A stretch of DNA of 62,951 bases. Source: DAOUMF01 sp034408935 (GTDB taxonomy: Bacteria; Chloroflexota; Dehalococcoidia; SM23-28-2; RBG-16-64-32). Location: the NCBI GenBank assembly GCA_034408935.1, contig DAOUMV010000011.1, positions 1-62,951 of the forward strand. Reading direction: 5' to 3'. Shown piece by piece: positions 17,478-24,846 of the stretch (positions within the stretch are counted from its first letter, which is position 1; every line of letters begins with the position of its first letter). The position numbers and the translations under genes are program-made. The notes beneath the pieces were generated by a model that saw only the letters and a list, made by a program, of their open reading frames with translations, was not told the DNA's origin and searched no databases.

Positions 17478-18467
17478 CTAGGCAAGCCAGCGGGCGGCCT
17501 CCTTGGCGTGGTAGGTGATGATGATATCGGCACCGGCGCGCCTGATGGCGGTGAGCACCTCCAGCGTCACCAGCCGCTCCTCCAGGTAGCCGGCGGCGGC
17601 CGCGGCCTTCACCATCGCGTACTCGCCGCTGACGTTGTAGGCGGCCAGGGGCAGGTCGAATTGGTCGCGGGCGCGGGCGATGAGATCGAGGTTGGGAAGG
17701 GCCGGCTTGACCATGACGATGTCAGCGCCCTCCTCGATATCGGCCTCGATCTCGAGCATCGCCTCGCGGGCGTTGGCGGGGTCCATCTGGTAGCCGCGGC
17801 GGTCGCCGAACTGGGGGGCGGACTCGGCGGCGACGCGGAAGGGGCCGTAGAAGGCAGATGCCTGCTTGGCGGCGTAGGCCATGATCGGCGTGGCGGCGAG
17901 CCCGGCCTCGTCCAGGGCATCGCGGATGGCGGCCACGCGGCCGTCCATCATGTCCGAGGGGGCGACGATGTCGGCGCCGGCCTGGGCGTGGGAGAGGGCG
18001 GTGCGGGCCAGCAGCGGCAACGTCTGATCGTTGTCCACCTCCCCGTCCACGACGACGCCGCAGTGGCCGTGCGACGTGTACTCGCAGAGGCAGACGTCGG
18101 TGATGGCGACGAGATCGGGGGACGCCTGCTTGAGGGCATGCACGGCCCGCTGGACGATGCCGTCGTCGGCGTAGGCCTCGGAGCCGACGTCGTCCTTCGA
18201 CGCGGGCAGGCCGAAGAGGAGCACGGCGGGGATGCCCAGCGATCGCAGCTCCTCCGCCTCGGCGGGGAGCTGGTCGACGGAGAGCTGATACTGGCCGGGC
18301 ATGGACTCGATCTCACGGCGGACGTTGTCGCCGTGGGTGACGAACAGGGGGTAGACGAAGTCCTGGGGCGAGAGGCGGGTCTCCCGCACGAGGTCGCGCA
18401 GCGCCGCCGAGCGGCGCAGCCGCCGCAAGCGCCGGAAGGCAGCGGGTAGGGTTCGAGTGGTGGTCAT
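17478..18467 (-). CDS. hemB: Delta-aminolevulinic acid dehydratase (porphobilinogen synthase)
   Basis: 329 residues from ATG 18467, which overlaps the glyoxalase-like stop as ATGA. The enzyme joins two 5-aminolevulinates into porphobilinogen. The two Schiff-base lysines lie in IMAYAAKQASAFYGPFR and DIVMVKPALPNLD. The Cys-rich sequence DVCLCEYTSHGHCG (CxC-x7-C) marks the zinc-dependent form rather than the Mg-only form. The 5' end (MTTTRTLPAAFRRLRRLRR) has a diverged second copy 400 bp upstream, at 18876-18924. Confidence 0.96.
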   Translation of the reverse strand: MTTTRTLPAAFRRLRRLRRSAALRDLVRETRLSPQDFVYPLFVTHGDNVRREIESMPGQYQLSVDQLPAEAEELRSLGIPAVLLFGLPASKDDVGSEAYADDGIVQRAVHALKQASPDLVAITDVCLCEYTSHGHCGVVVDGEVDNDQTLPLLARTALSHAQAGADIVAPSDMMDGRVAAIRDALDEAGLAATPIMAYAAKQASAFYGPFRVAAESAPQFGDRRGYQMDPANAREAMLEIEADIEEGADIVMVKPALPNLDLIARARDQFDLPLAAYNVSGEYAMVKAAAAAGYLEERLVTLEVLTAIRRAGADIIITYHAKEAARWLA

Positions 18468-18856
18468 AAGTGCAACTCCCTGTTGATCTCGATGAGATTG
18501 CCGTCGGGGTCGCGGAAGTGGGCGGTGCGGACCCCCCACACCGGCCGATCCTCGGGTTCGGCCTCAAGGGTTACGCCCTTGGCCCGCAGCTCGTCGCAGA
18601 CCCGATCGACGCTGTCGACAGCGAAGATCACGGCGCTTCGGTCCATGGCTTCGGCCGTGAAGAGCCTATCGGCGGCACCGACGGCCTCCGCCATGAGGCG
18701 ACGGTCGTACAGGGCGAGCAAGGCATCGCCGGCCTGGAAGTCCGCGTAGCGGCCGTCCTCATCGCCCCAGGCAACGGGGAAGCCCATGACGTCGCGGTAG
18801 AAGCGGAAGCAGGCGGGGTAGTCGGCGACCAGCAGTCGGATGTGGGTCAGGCGCAT
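18464..18856 (-). CDS. Glyoxalase/bleomycin-resistance-fold protein
   Basis: 130 residues of the vicinal oxygen chelate fold: two beta-alpha-beta-beta-beta repeats, first strand MRLTHIRLLVADYPACFRFY and second repeat SAVIFAVDSVDRVCDELRAKG. Likely metal ligands are the His in THIRLL and the Glu in DPDGNLIEINREL. Substrate unknown; not obviously a tetrapyrrole gene. It is translationally coupled to hemB by ATGA. It sits between a hemB 5' remnant and hemB itself, so it was probably inserted into the operon. Confidence 0.85.
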   Translation of the reverse strand: MRLTHIRLLVADYPACFRFYRDVMGFPVAWGDEDGRYADFQAGDALLALYDRRLMAEAVGAADRLFTAEAMDRSAVIFAVDSVDRVCDELRAKGVTLEAEPEDRPVWGVRTAHFRDPDGNLIEINRELHL

Positions 18857-18875
18857 GATCGTCCCTCCGTTCGTT

Positions 18876-18924
18876 GCCGCAGCGGCCGGAAGGAAGCGGG
18901 TAGGTTTCGGGTGGTGCTACTCAT
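18876..18924 (-). pseudogene. Second copy of the hemB 5' end
   Basis: On the minus strand a start ATG at 18924 begins a short frame whose first residues, MSSTTRNLPASFRPLRQR, match the hemB N-terminus MTTTRTLPAAFRRLRRLR. About 40 bases align with hemB with few mismatches. The frame then ends without hemB sequence. Its ATG overlaps the stop of the 219-residue gene upstream. It marks a rearrangement break. Confidence 0.6.
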
Positions 18925-19576
18925 CTGGCTTCCTTGGCAGGGATCGCGTGACTCTCGCCTTCCCTTGCTCGTTCTCAGGCAACCTCAATCCCCCACGCCA
19001 CAGCGCCTGCGCGACAGTTCGCTCGAAGCTATCTCGCTCCTCCCAGTCCTCACGCGGGAGAGTGACCCTCAGAAGTGGTGTTGATTCATTCCAATCCCCA
19101 CGACGCTTGATTGTCATGTCCACCACGATCACGGGAGATTCGACAGGAGCTGTGAGGCACAGTTCGTACCATTGTTCCCACGACCTCCCGGGCATTTCCC
19201 CGTGCTCGTCCCTGAAGCCACTCTCAGAGTAAAGATGCTGCCGGTGCCACTCTAGTCGAGCTTGAACGCGAACCTGACTCTTGGGATCGAATAGAATACG
19301 GGGACTGTCTATCCCGTATGGACTGATGGCCAGATTTGGGTCTGTGACCATCTGGGAAAGGTCATTCAATATGTCCAACGCGCCAGACACTTGCAGGCGA
19401 TTATGAGCTTGGACTAATGGGCCCTTCTCCGCATTCCATTTGGCTATTCGCAGTTGGCGCTGTCTCCGTCTTTCTTCCTCTTTGCAACGCCGCTTCTCGG
19501 CTGTTTTACGCTCGCTATCGGCTCTCCTTCTCTCTTCCTCTTCAGTTACTCGCTCTAGATGCATTCTGATTCCCAT
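18917..19576 (-). CDS. Hypothetical protein in the heme operon
   Basis: 219 residues, no family recognised. The first 45 residues are a highly charged, coiled-coil-like helix (TEEEERRRADSERKTAEKRR). The rest looks globular, with a predicted beta-rich segment around VESPVIVVDMTIKRRGDW. Its DNA is visibly less GC-rich than the neighbouring heme genes. With the hemB remnant at its 3' end it looks acquired. It starts 48 bases after cobA-hemD ends. Confidence 0.6.
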   Translation of the reverse strand: MGIRMHLERVTEEEERRRADSERKTAEKRRCKEEERRRQRQLRIAKWNAEKGPLVQAHNRLQVSGALDILNDLSQMVTDPNLAISPYGIDSPRILFDPKSQVRVQARLEWHRQHLYSESGFRDEHGEMPGRSWEQWYELCLTAPVESPVIVVDMTIKRRGDWNESTPLLRVTLPREDWEERDSFERTVAQALWRGGLRLPENEQGKARVTRSLPRKPDE

Positions 19577-19624
19577 GATCGGCTTCCCTCCGGTGTAGGA
19601 ATCGGGCTCATGAGATCCAACTCT

Positions 19625-21190
19625 CTAATCCACCCCACAGTGCTCTGTTATCGCCCGCACTAGGCCCGGGATCGTGTGCTCCGCCGCCTCCACGTCCACC
19701 CGCAGGCCCAGGTCGCGGGCCGTCTTCGCCGTGATCGGCCCGATGCAGGCGACAAGCGGCTTCCGCAGACATTCTACGTCGTTGTCCAGCAGCGCGGCCA
19801 GGTTGCGCACCGTCGACGACGAGGTGAAGGTGACGATGTCGATGCCGCCCTCGCGCAGAAGCGAGAGCGCCTCCGCCGGCGCCTCCTTGGGCACCGCGGC
19901 CCGGTAGAGCGTCACCTCGTCCACCTCTGCGCCCAGCTCGCGCAGCCCTTCGACAAGCTCAGGGCGAGCGGATTCCGCACGGGGCACGAGCACGTGGTCT
20001 CCGGGACGTAGGGGCGCTTCGCGAAGCGCCCCTACAAGGCTTTCGGCGACGTACTCATCGGGTACGGCGTCGGCGATGATGCCGTGCTCGGCGAGAGCGT
20101 CCGCAGTCGCCGGGCCGATGGCGGCGGTCCGCCACCGGCGGACGCGGGGCGCCTGCCTGCCGGCAGGCAGGTCCAGGCCCCGCTCTCGCATCAGGCCGAA
20201 GAACGCCTCCACGGCGTTGGCGCTGGTGAAGACCACACACTGGTAGGCGCCCGCGCGGAGGCCGTCCAGGGCGGCCTCCGCCGCCGCCTCGTCCACCGCG
20301 GGCTCGATCTCGATGACGGGCAGCTCGACGGGCACGGCCCCCTCCTCGACGAGCAGCCGCGCCAGCGCGCTCGCCTGACGACGGGTGCGGGTGACGAGCA
20401 CCCGCTTGCCGAACAGGGTGCGGGCCTCGAACCAGGCCAGCGTCTCGCGCAGGCGGGCGACCTCGCCGACGACGGTGACGGCGGGGGGCTGCAGCTTCGC
20501 CTCGCGCACGCGCCGGACGATGTCGGCCAGGGTGCCGGTGACGGTGCGCTGTTCGGGCGTCGTCCCCGACTGAATGACGGCGACGGGCGTCTCGGCCGGC
20601 CGTCCGCCCTCGATCAGCCTGTCGATGATCTCAGGCAGCGTCTTTACCCCCATCAGCAGCACGAGCGTGTCGACAGCAGTAGCCAGGCGACCCCAGTCTA
20701 TCGCCGATTCGTCCTTGCCGGGGTCCTCGTGGCCGGTGACCACGGCGAAGGTGGAGGCGAGGCCGCGGTGGGTGACGGGGATGCCGGCGTAGGCGGGCAC
20801 GGCGGCGGCGGAGGTTACCCCCGGCACGACCTCGAAGGGGACGCCGGCGGCGCGCAGAGCCTCGGCCTCTTCGCCCCCGCGGCCGAAGACGAAGGGATCG
20901 CCGCCCTTGAGTCGCACAACCCGTTTGCCCTCAAGCGCCTTCTCGACGAGCAGGTCGTTAATCTTGCCCTGGTCGTGCGCGCCCTGCCTACCGGCAGGCA
21001 GGCCCTTGCCGGCCACCTTGCCCATGAAGATCAGCTCGGCGTCCGGGCGGGCATGCTCCAGGAGCCGCGGGCTCACCAGGCGGTCGTAGACGATGACGTC
21101 GGCGTCGCGCAGGCGCTCCAGGCCGGCGACGGTGATGAGGCCGGGGTCGCCGGGGCCGGCGCCGACGAGCCACACCTTCCCGACTGTCAT
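19625..21190 (-). CDS. cobA-hemD: Uroporphyrinogen-III methyltransferase/synthase fusion
   Basis: 521 residues. Residues 1-255 are the S-adenosylmethionine uroporphyrinogen-III C-methyltransferase that makes precorrin-2 (VGAGPGDPGLITVAGLERL, RLKGGDPFVFGRGGEEAEAL, VPGVTSAAAVPAYAGIPVTH). Residues 265-521 are uroporphyrinogen-III synthase, which closes and inverts the ring. The fusion therefore serves heme and siroheme/cobalamin branches. The frame carries four palindromic inserts: LPAGRQ at about 64-69 and again at about 341-346, ALREAPLRP near 388-396 and RPELVEG near 408-414. All keep the frame. The ATG overlaps the hemC stop. Confidence 0.94.
   Translation of the reverse strand: MTVGKVWLVGAGPGDPGLITVAGLERLRDADVIVYDRLVSPRLLEHARPDAELIFMGKVAGKGLPAGRQGAHDQGKINDLLVEKALEGKRVVRLKGGDPFVFGRGGEEAEALRAAGVPFEVVPGVTSAAAVPAYAGIPVTHRGLASTFAVVTGHEDPGKDESAIDWGRLATAVDTLVLLMGVKTLPEIIDRLIEGGRPAETPVAVIQSGTTPEQRTVTGTLADIVRRVREAKLQPPAVTVVGEVARLRETLAWFEARTLFGKRVLVTRTRRQASALARLLVEEGAVPVELPVIEIEPAVDEAAAEAALDGLRAGAYQCVVFTSANAVEAFFGLMRERGLDLPAGRQAPRVRRWRTAAIGPATADALAEHGIIADAVPDEYVAESLVGALREAPLRPGDHVLVPRAESARPELVEGLRELGAEVDEVTLYRAAVPKEAPAEALSLLREGGIDIVTFTSSSTVRNLAALLDNDVECLRKPLVACIGPITAKTARDLGLRVDVEAAEHTIPGLVRAITEHCGVD
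19946..19971. repeat. In-frame repeat encoding RPELVEG
   Basis: The core CCTTCGACAAGCTCAGGG followed by CGAGCGG lies in the synthase half of cobA-hemD. It encodes ARPELVEG on the minus strand, between PRAES and LRELGAEV, where the family normally continues without it. A related sequence lies at 36328-36345. Confidence 0.65.
20008..20035. repeat. Perfect 28-bp palindrome inside cobA-hemD
   Basis: A fully symmetric sequence whose arms are GTAGGGGCGCTTCG and CGAAGCGCCCCTAC. It encodes part of VGALREAPLRPG. It begins and ends with GTAG/CTAC, the same foot as the REP hairpins near hemL, but the stem sequence differs. Confidence 0.8.
20152..20171. repeat. 20-bp palindrome inside cobA-hemD (LPAGRQ copy 2)
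   Basis: CCTGCCTGCCGGCAGGCAGG, a perfect palindrome that adds LPAGRQ to the synthase half, between RGLD and APRVRR. Confidence 0.8.
20983..21002. repeat. 20-bp palindrome inside cobA-hemD (LPAGRQ copy 1)
   Basis: CCTGCCTACCGGCAGGCAGG, one base from the perfect form at 20152. It adds LPAGRQ to the methyltransferase half in the loop between the GKVAGK and KINDLL segments, replacing or extending the usual short HxxxQ loop. Confidence 0.8.
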
Positions 21191-22125
21191 CGAGCCGCCT
21201 CCGGAGGTGACACCGCCGCCAGGAGGTCCGCGGCACCCTGAGCGAGCAGCGACTCCGCCAGGCGGACGCCCAGAGCTTCAGCCTCATCGCCCGAGCCCTC
21301 GATCTCGCCGCGCAGGAGCCGCCCCCCAGCCGGGTCGCCGACGAGGCCGCGCAGGCGCATGCGGGCGGCGTTGGGCTCGCCCAGGGCGGCGACGGCGGCG
21401 TGGCAGCCGCCGCCGAGGCGCGCCTCGAAAGCGCGCTCTACGGCAGTGGCGACGTGGCTCGCGGGATGATCGATAGCGGAAGCCAATTCAATCGCCTCGG
21501 TGTCGTCGCTCCGCACCTGGATGGCAAGGGCGCCCTGACCCACAGCCGGCAGCATTACCTCTATAGAGAGCACCTCAGTGGCGCGATCCAGCCAGCCCAG
21601 GCGGGCCAGGCCGGCCGCCGCCAGCACGGCGGCGTCGTACCGGCCGTCCTCCACCTTGCGGATGCGGGTATCGACGTTGCCCCGGATGTCGGCGATCCGC
21701 AGGTCGGGGCGGGCGGCCATGAGTTGCGCGGCCCGGCGGGGGCTGCCGGTGCCCACCACGGCGCCGTCGGGCAAATCGGCCAGGGCCAGGCCGTCCCGGG
21801 AGACCAGCACATCGCGCACGTCCTCGCGCTCCGTGACAGCGGCGACGGACAGGCCGTCGGTGGCGTCGGACGGCATGTCCTTGAGACTATGCACGGCTAT
21901 ATCGATCTCACCGTCCGCAAGAGCGCGCTCGAGTTCAACCACGAACACGCCGCGTCCGCCGATCTCGCCCAGGGAAGCCCGCGACCTGTCGCCGGCCGTG
22001 CGGATAGCCCGCATCTCGAATCGAGCCTCCAGGTGGGCTCGGCGGAGCGCATCGACGGCCAGCTCGGTCTGGCGCTGGGACAGGCGGCTGCCGCGGCTGC
22101 CGACGACGAACGTACGGACGGACAC
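21187..22125 (-). CDS. hemC: Porphobilinogen deaminase
   Basis: 312 residues, the usual length of hydroxymethylbilane synthase, which polymerises four porphobilinogens. N-terminus FVVGSRGSRLSQRQTELAVD, then SLKDMPSDATDGL, GTGSPRRAAQL and the dipyrromethane-cofactor Cys in RLGGGCHAAVAALGE. Its TGA overlaps the cobA-hemD ATG (ATGA), and a 20-base gap separates it from hemA. The order hemA, hemC, cobA-hemD, hemB is a typical C5-pathway operon. Confidence 0.96.
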   Translation of the reverse strand: MSVRTFVVGSRGSRLSQRQTELAVDALRRAHLEARFEMRAIRTAGDRSRASLGEIGGRGVFVVELERALADGEIDIAVHSLKDMPSDATDGLSVAAVTEREDVRDVLVSRDGLALADLPDGAVVGTGSPRRAAQLMAARPDLRIADIRGNVDTRIRKVEDGRYDAAVLAAAGLARLGWLDRATEVLSIEVMLPAVGQGALAIQVRSDDTEAIELASAIDHPASHVATAVERAFEARLGGGCHAAVAALGEPNAARMRLRGLVGDPAGGRLLRGEIEGSGDEAEALGVRLAESLLAQGAADLLAAVSPPEAAR

Positions 22126-22145
22126 CGTCTCCGCCCCTGCGGAGG

Positions 22146-23426
22146 CTAGCGCTGCTCCCGTGAAGGGCGGGGGCGAGCCCCAAATAGGTCCCGCATCGCG
22201 TCCACGTAGGTGCCAGCACTGGCGCCGTTCTTGAGACGGGTGATGGGGCGGTCCAGCATCTTTTTGACGATGGCGCGGCTCATCGCCTTGATGCGCGCCC
22301 TCTGTTCGTCATCAAGGTCTGGCAGAGCGCGTAGGGTCCGCTCCAGCTCGCGGCGGCGGACGTCATCGGCCCGCTCTCGCAACGCAGCGATGACGGGGAG
22401 GACATCGAGAGAGCGCCACCATTCCATGAAGTCGTCCACCTCGTCTTCCACGTGCGCCTCGACCCGCAGGACCTGGCGGCGGCGGCCGCGCATGCTGGCG
22501 CGCGAGATGGTCTGGATGTCATCGATGTCGAACAAGCGCACGCCGGCAACCTGCCGCACGGCGGGATCAACGTCGCGGGGGACGGCGATGTCGATGAGCA
22601 CCAGCTCCCTCCCGTTGCGGTTGGCGACGGCCGACGCTACCAGCTCCGGCCCGAGGATGAACTCGTCGGCCCCGGTGCCGCTGATCACGATATCGCTTTC
22701 CGCCAGAGCCCGGGCGAGGCGGGAGAAGGGGACAGCCTGGCCGCCGATCTCCCCGGCCAGGTTGGTGGCGCGTTCGGCAGTGCGGTTGGCCACCAGTATC
22801 CTGGCGACGCCGCTCTCCGCCAGGCTGCGGGCGGCCAGCTCACCCGTGGAGCCGGCGCTGATTACCAGTACCGTCCTGTCGTCCAGGGAGCCAGCCGTCT
22901 GCTTGGCCAGAGCCACGGCGGCGGAGCTGACGGAGACAGAGTAGCGGCCTATCTCAGTCTGGCTACGGGCCCGCTTGCCCACCCGGATGGCGGAGTGCAG
23001 CAGGCGGGAAAGGACGCCATTCAACGAGCCGGCCTCGGTGGCGGCGGACATGGCGTCCCGGACCTGTCCCAGGATCTGAGATTCCCCAAGCACCATGGAG
23101 TCTACGCCGGCGGCAACCCGGAACAGGTGCCGCACAGCCTCATCATGGACCAAGAAGTAGGTCAGCCGCGGGTCCACCTGCGCCCCCTTGCAGGCCGCCA
23201 GGGCGCCAAGCAGCCGCTCCGCGTGGGAGATGTCGCCGTCGGTGGTGACATACAGCTCGGTGCGGTTACAGGTGGAGAGGATAGCAGCACCCCCCAGCTC
23301 AGCATGCAGACGAGTGAGGGCCGCTGGAAGCTCGTCGGCGGAGAAGGTAATCTTTTCCCGCTCCGGCAGGGGCGCCGTACGGTGGTTGAGGCCAACGCAG
23401 GTTGCGATCAGCGGTTCCCGCTTCAT
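22146..23426 (-). CDS. hemA: Glutamyl-tRNA reductase
   Basis: 426 residues. The enzyme reduces glutamyl-tRNA to glutamate-1-semialdehyde with NADPH. The catalytic Cys is in ILSTCNRTELYVTTDGD. VLGESQILGQVRDAM is the family hallmark, and the NADPH-binding Rossmann segment follows (VLVISAGSTGELAARSLAES). In the glycine-rich loop the common GAGxMG reads SAGSTG, a mild variation. The helical dimerisation tail is complete. The start overlaps the precorrin-2 dehydrogenase stop as ATGA. As the first committed step it is the expected control point of the operon. Confidence 0.95.
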   Translation of the reverse strand: MKREPLIATCVGLNHRTAPLPEREKITFSADELPAALTRLHAELGGAAILSTCNRTELYVTTDGDISHAERLLGALAACKGAQVDPRLTYFLVHDEAVRHLFRVAAGVDSMVLGESQILGQVRDAMSAATEAGSLNGVLSRLLHSAIRVGKRARSQTEIGRYSVSVSSAAVALAKQTAGSLDDRTVLVISAGSTGELAARSLAESGVARILVANRTAERATNLAGEIGGQAVPFSRLARALAESDIVISGTGADEFILGPELVASAVANRNGRELVLIDIAVPRDVDPAVRQVAGVRLFDIDDIQTISRASMRGRRRQVLRVEAHVEDEVDDFMEWWRSLDVLPVIAALRERADDVRRRELERTLRALPDLDDEQRARIKAMSRAIVKKMLDRPITRLKNGASAGTYVDAMRDLFGARPRPSREQR

Positions 23427-24061
23427 GGTTTCTTCGCCGGCTCAAGGAGTGAGCGCAACAGCCGCTGCTTGGCCTCGTCGCGGCGCCCTTGGCTGAGGAG
23501 ACGCCTCACCTCGGCGTCCAGGGCTGCGTTCCAGATGTCCGGCTCCACCGTGACGCCCCGATCGCTTAGCTCCCGGCGCACCTGGGCTACTAAGTCAAGC
23601 ATGAGAGCGTACTCCTCGGTGAGGAATTGTTCCAGGTCCTCCCGCAGCTTGCGGGCCATGGCGGGGCTTCCCGCGCTGGTGGAGACGGCGAGGATGATGT
23701 CGCCGCGTTGGACGATGCCAGGCATGATGAAGTCGCAGTTGGCGGGGTCGTCTACGGCGTTGACCCAAATGCCCCGCTGCTTGCCCTCGCGGGCCACGGC
23801 GGCGTTTACCGAGCGGTCGTCGGTGCCGACGAAGGCGAGGAGGTAGCCCTGCAGGTCGCCATGGCTGTACTCGCGGGCGATGTGCCTGACCCGGCCCGCG
23901 GCGACTAATGCCTCGAGATCGGGATGTAGCGCGGGGCTGATCACGGTGACCTGAGCGCCAGCGTCCAGGAGGCCTTCCACCTTGCGCAGGGCCACTTGGC
24001 CGCCGCCGATGATCACCGCCGGCTTGCCAGCGATGTCCAAGAACACCGGGTAGTAGCGCAT
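23423..24061 (-). CDS. Precorrin-2 dehydrogenase (siroheme synthase N-domain)
   Basis: 212 residues matching the N-terminal NAD-dependent half of CysG, or stand-alone SirC/Met8p. MRYYPVFLDIAGKPAVIIGG leads into the GGGQVALRKVEGLLDAGAQV Rossmann motif, and CDFIMPGIVQRGDIILAVST is the catalytic-region signature. It oxidises precorrin-2 to sirohydrochlorin; ferrochelatase activity is possible but not certain. With the cobA half of the fusion it gives a route to siroheme. It is directly behind the MerR-like regulator (6-base gap) and coupled to hemA. Confidence 0.93.
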   Translation of the reverse strand: MRYYPVFLDIAGKPAVIIGGGQVALRKVEGLLDAGAQVTVISPALHPDLEALVAAGRVRHIAREYSHGDLQGYLLAFVGTDDRSVNAAVAREGKQRGIWVNAVDDPANCDFIMPGIVQRGDIILAVSTSAGSPAMARKLREDLEQFLTEEYALMLDLVAQVRRELSDRGVTVEPDIWNAALDAEVRRLLSQGRRDEAKQRLLRSLLEPAKKP

Positions 24062-24067
24062 GCGGGG

Positions 24068-24748
24068 CTAGTTGGCGCTTGCGGCTGGCATCTCCGCTTG
24101 CTCGTAGCTTTCAGCGATAGCCAGGAGCACCTGGTCAGCGAGGTTGGCCAGGAGTTCCCACACCTCCACCGCCTCCTCGGCGGAGAGGTCGTTCTTCTGG
24201 GCCAGCTCCATGGCTGCATCGTCCAGACCCTTGCGGAAGAAGGCGAACGCCTCCACGGCATCGCGGATGCTGAGCTGGTCGGTGACCAGCTCCTTCCCAT
24301 ACTCGTGGCCGATCTCTCGGGCCTCGTCGACGAGATGGGAGCGGCGGGCACCCTTGGTCATGTACTCGGAGGCCAGGGTTACCAGCCGCCGGCCCAGGGG
24401 GCGGAGACGCTCGCGGTCCTCCTCGGACATGCTGGCGTACCAGGGGGCGCGGCCACGGCCCCGCTGGACGCGGCGGCGGATGCGGGCGAGGGCGATCTGG
24501 CCGAGGGAGGTGTAGGGCTCGCCGCCAGCCCCGCTGCGTCCGGCCACCAAGGCCCGCAGGTCTTCCTCTGAGAAGCGGCGGTGGCCGCCGGGGGTACGGA
24601 AGGAGCGAACGTGTCCGGCATCGGCCCAGCGCCTGAGGGTGGACTCGTTGACGCCCAGGAGCTTGCAGGCCTGACCGAGGGTGATCCAACGGGTGGAGAA
24701 GGATTCGGTTGTGTCACGGAAGCGATTAACCACAGGCACGAACCTCAC
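24068..24748 (-). CDS. MerR/excisionase-type HTH regulator heading the heme operon
   Basis: 226 residues. Residues 20-75 form a MerR-like winged helix-turn-helix (WITLGQACKLLGVNESTLRR, then GHVRSFRTPGGHRRFSEEDL). The C-terminal part (about 110-215) is all-helical (LGRRLVTLASEYMTKGARRS onward), like a ligand- or signal-sensing four-helix domain, possibly RsbR-N or globin-like. No metal-binding Cys cluster is visible. It is the first gene of the operon and probably senses a tetrapyrrole or redox cue; that role is inferred from position only. Confidence 0.82.
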   Translation of the reverse strand: MRFVPVVNRFRDTTESFSTRWITLGQACKLLGVNESTLRRWADAGHVRSFRTPGGHRRFSEEDLRALVAGRSGAGGEPYTSLGQIALARIRRRVQRGRGRAPWYASMSEEDRERLRPLGRRLVTLASEYMTKGARRSHLVDEAREIGHEYGKELVTDQLSIRDAVEAFAFFRKGLDDAAMELAQKNDLSAEEAVEVWELLANLADQVLLAIAESYEQAEMPAASAN

Positions 24749-24784
24749 TAAAGCTATTCGAAAAACCGATGGGGCGCTAGGGCA

Positions 24785-24814
24785 ATTCTACAATGGTACG
24801 GTTTTTCCAGTCAA
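24785..24814 (-). promoter_or_regulatory. Sigma-70-type promoter of the heme operon
   Basis: On the minus strand: TTGACT (24814-24809), 18-base spacer, TAGAAT (24790-24785), 37 bases ahead of the regulator start. The octamer AAAAACCG occurs inside the spacer on the minus strand and again, inverted, at about 24760-24768 downstream of the -10; these could be regulator sites. Confidence 0.7.
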
Positions 24815-24846
24815 GCGTCACGAATACGGACAAGCGTTCCGGGGGC

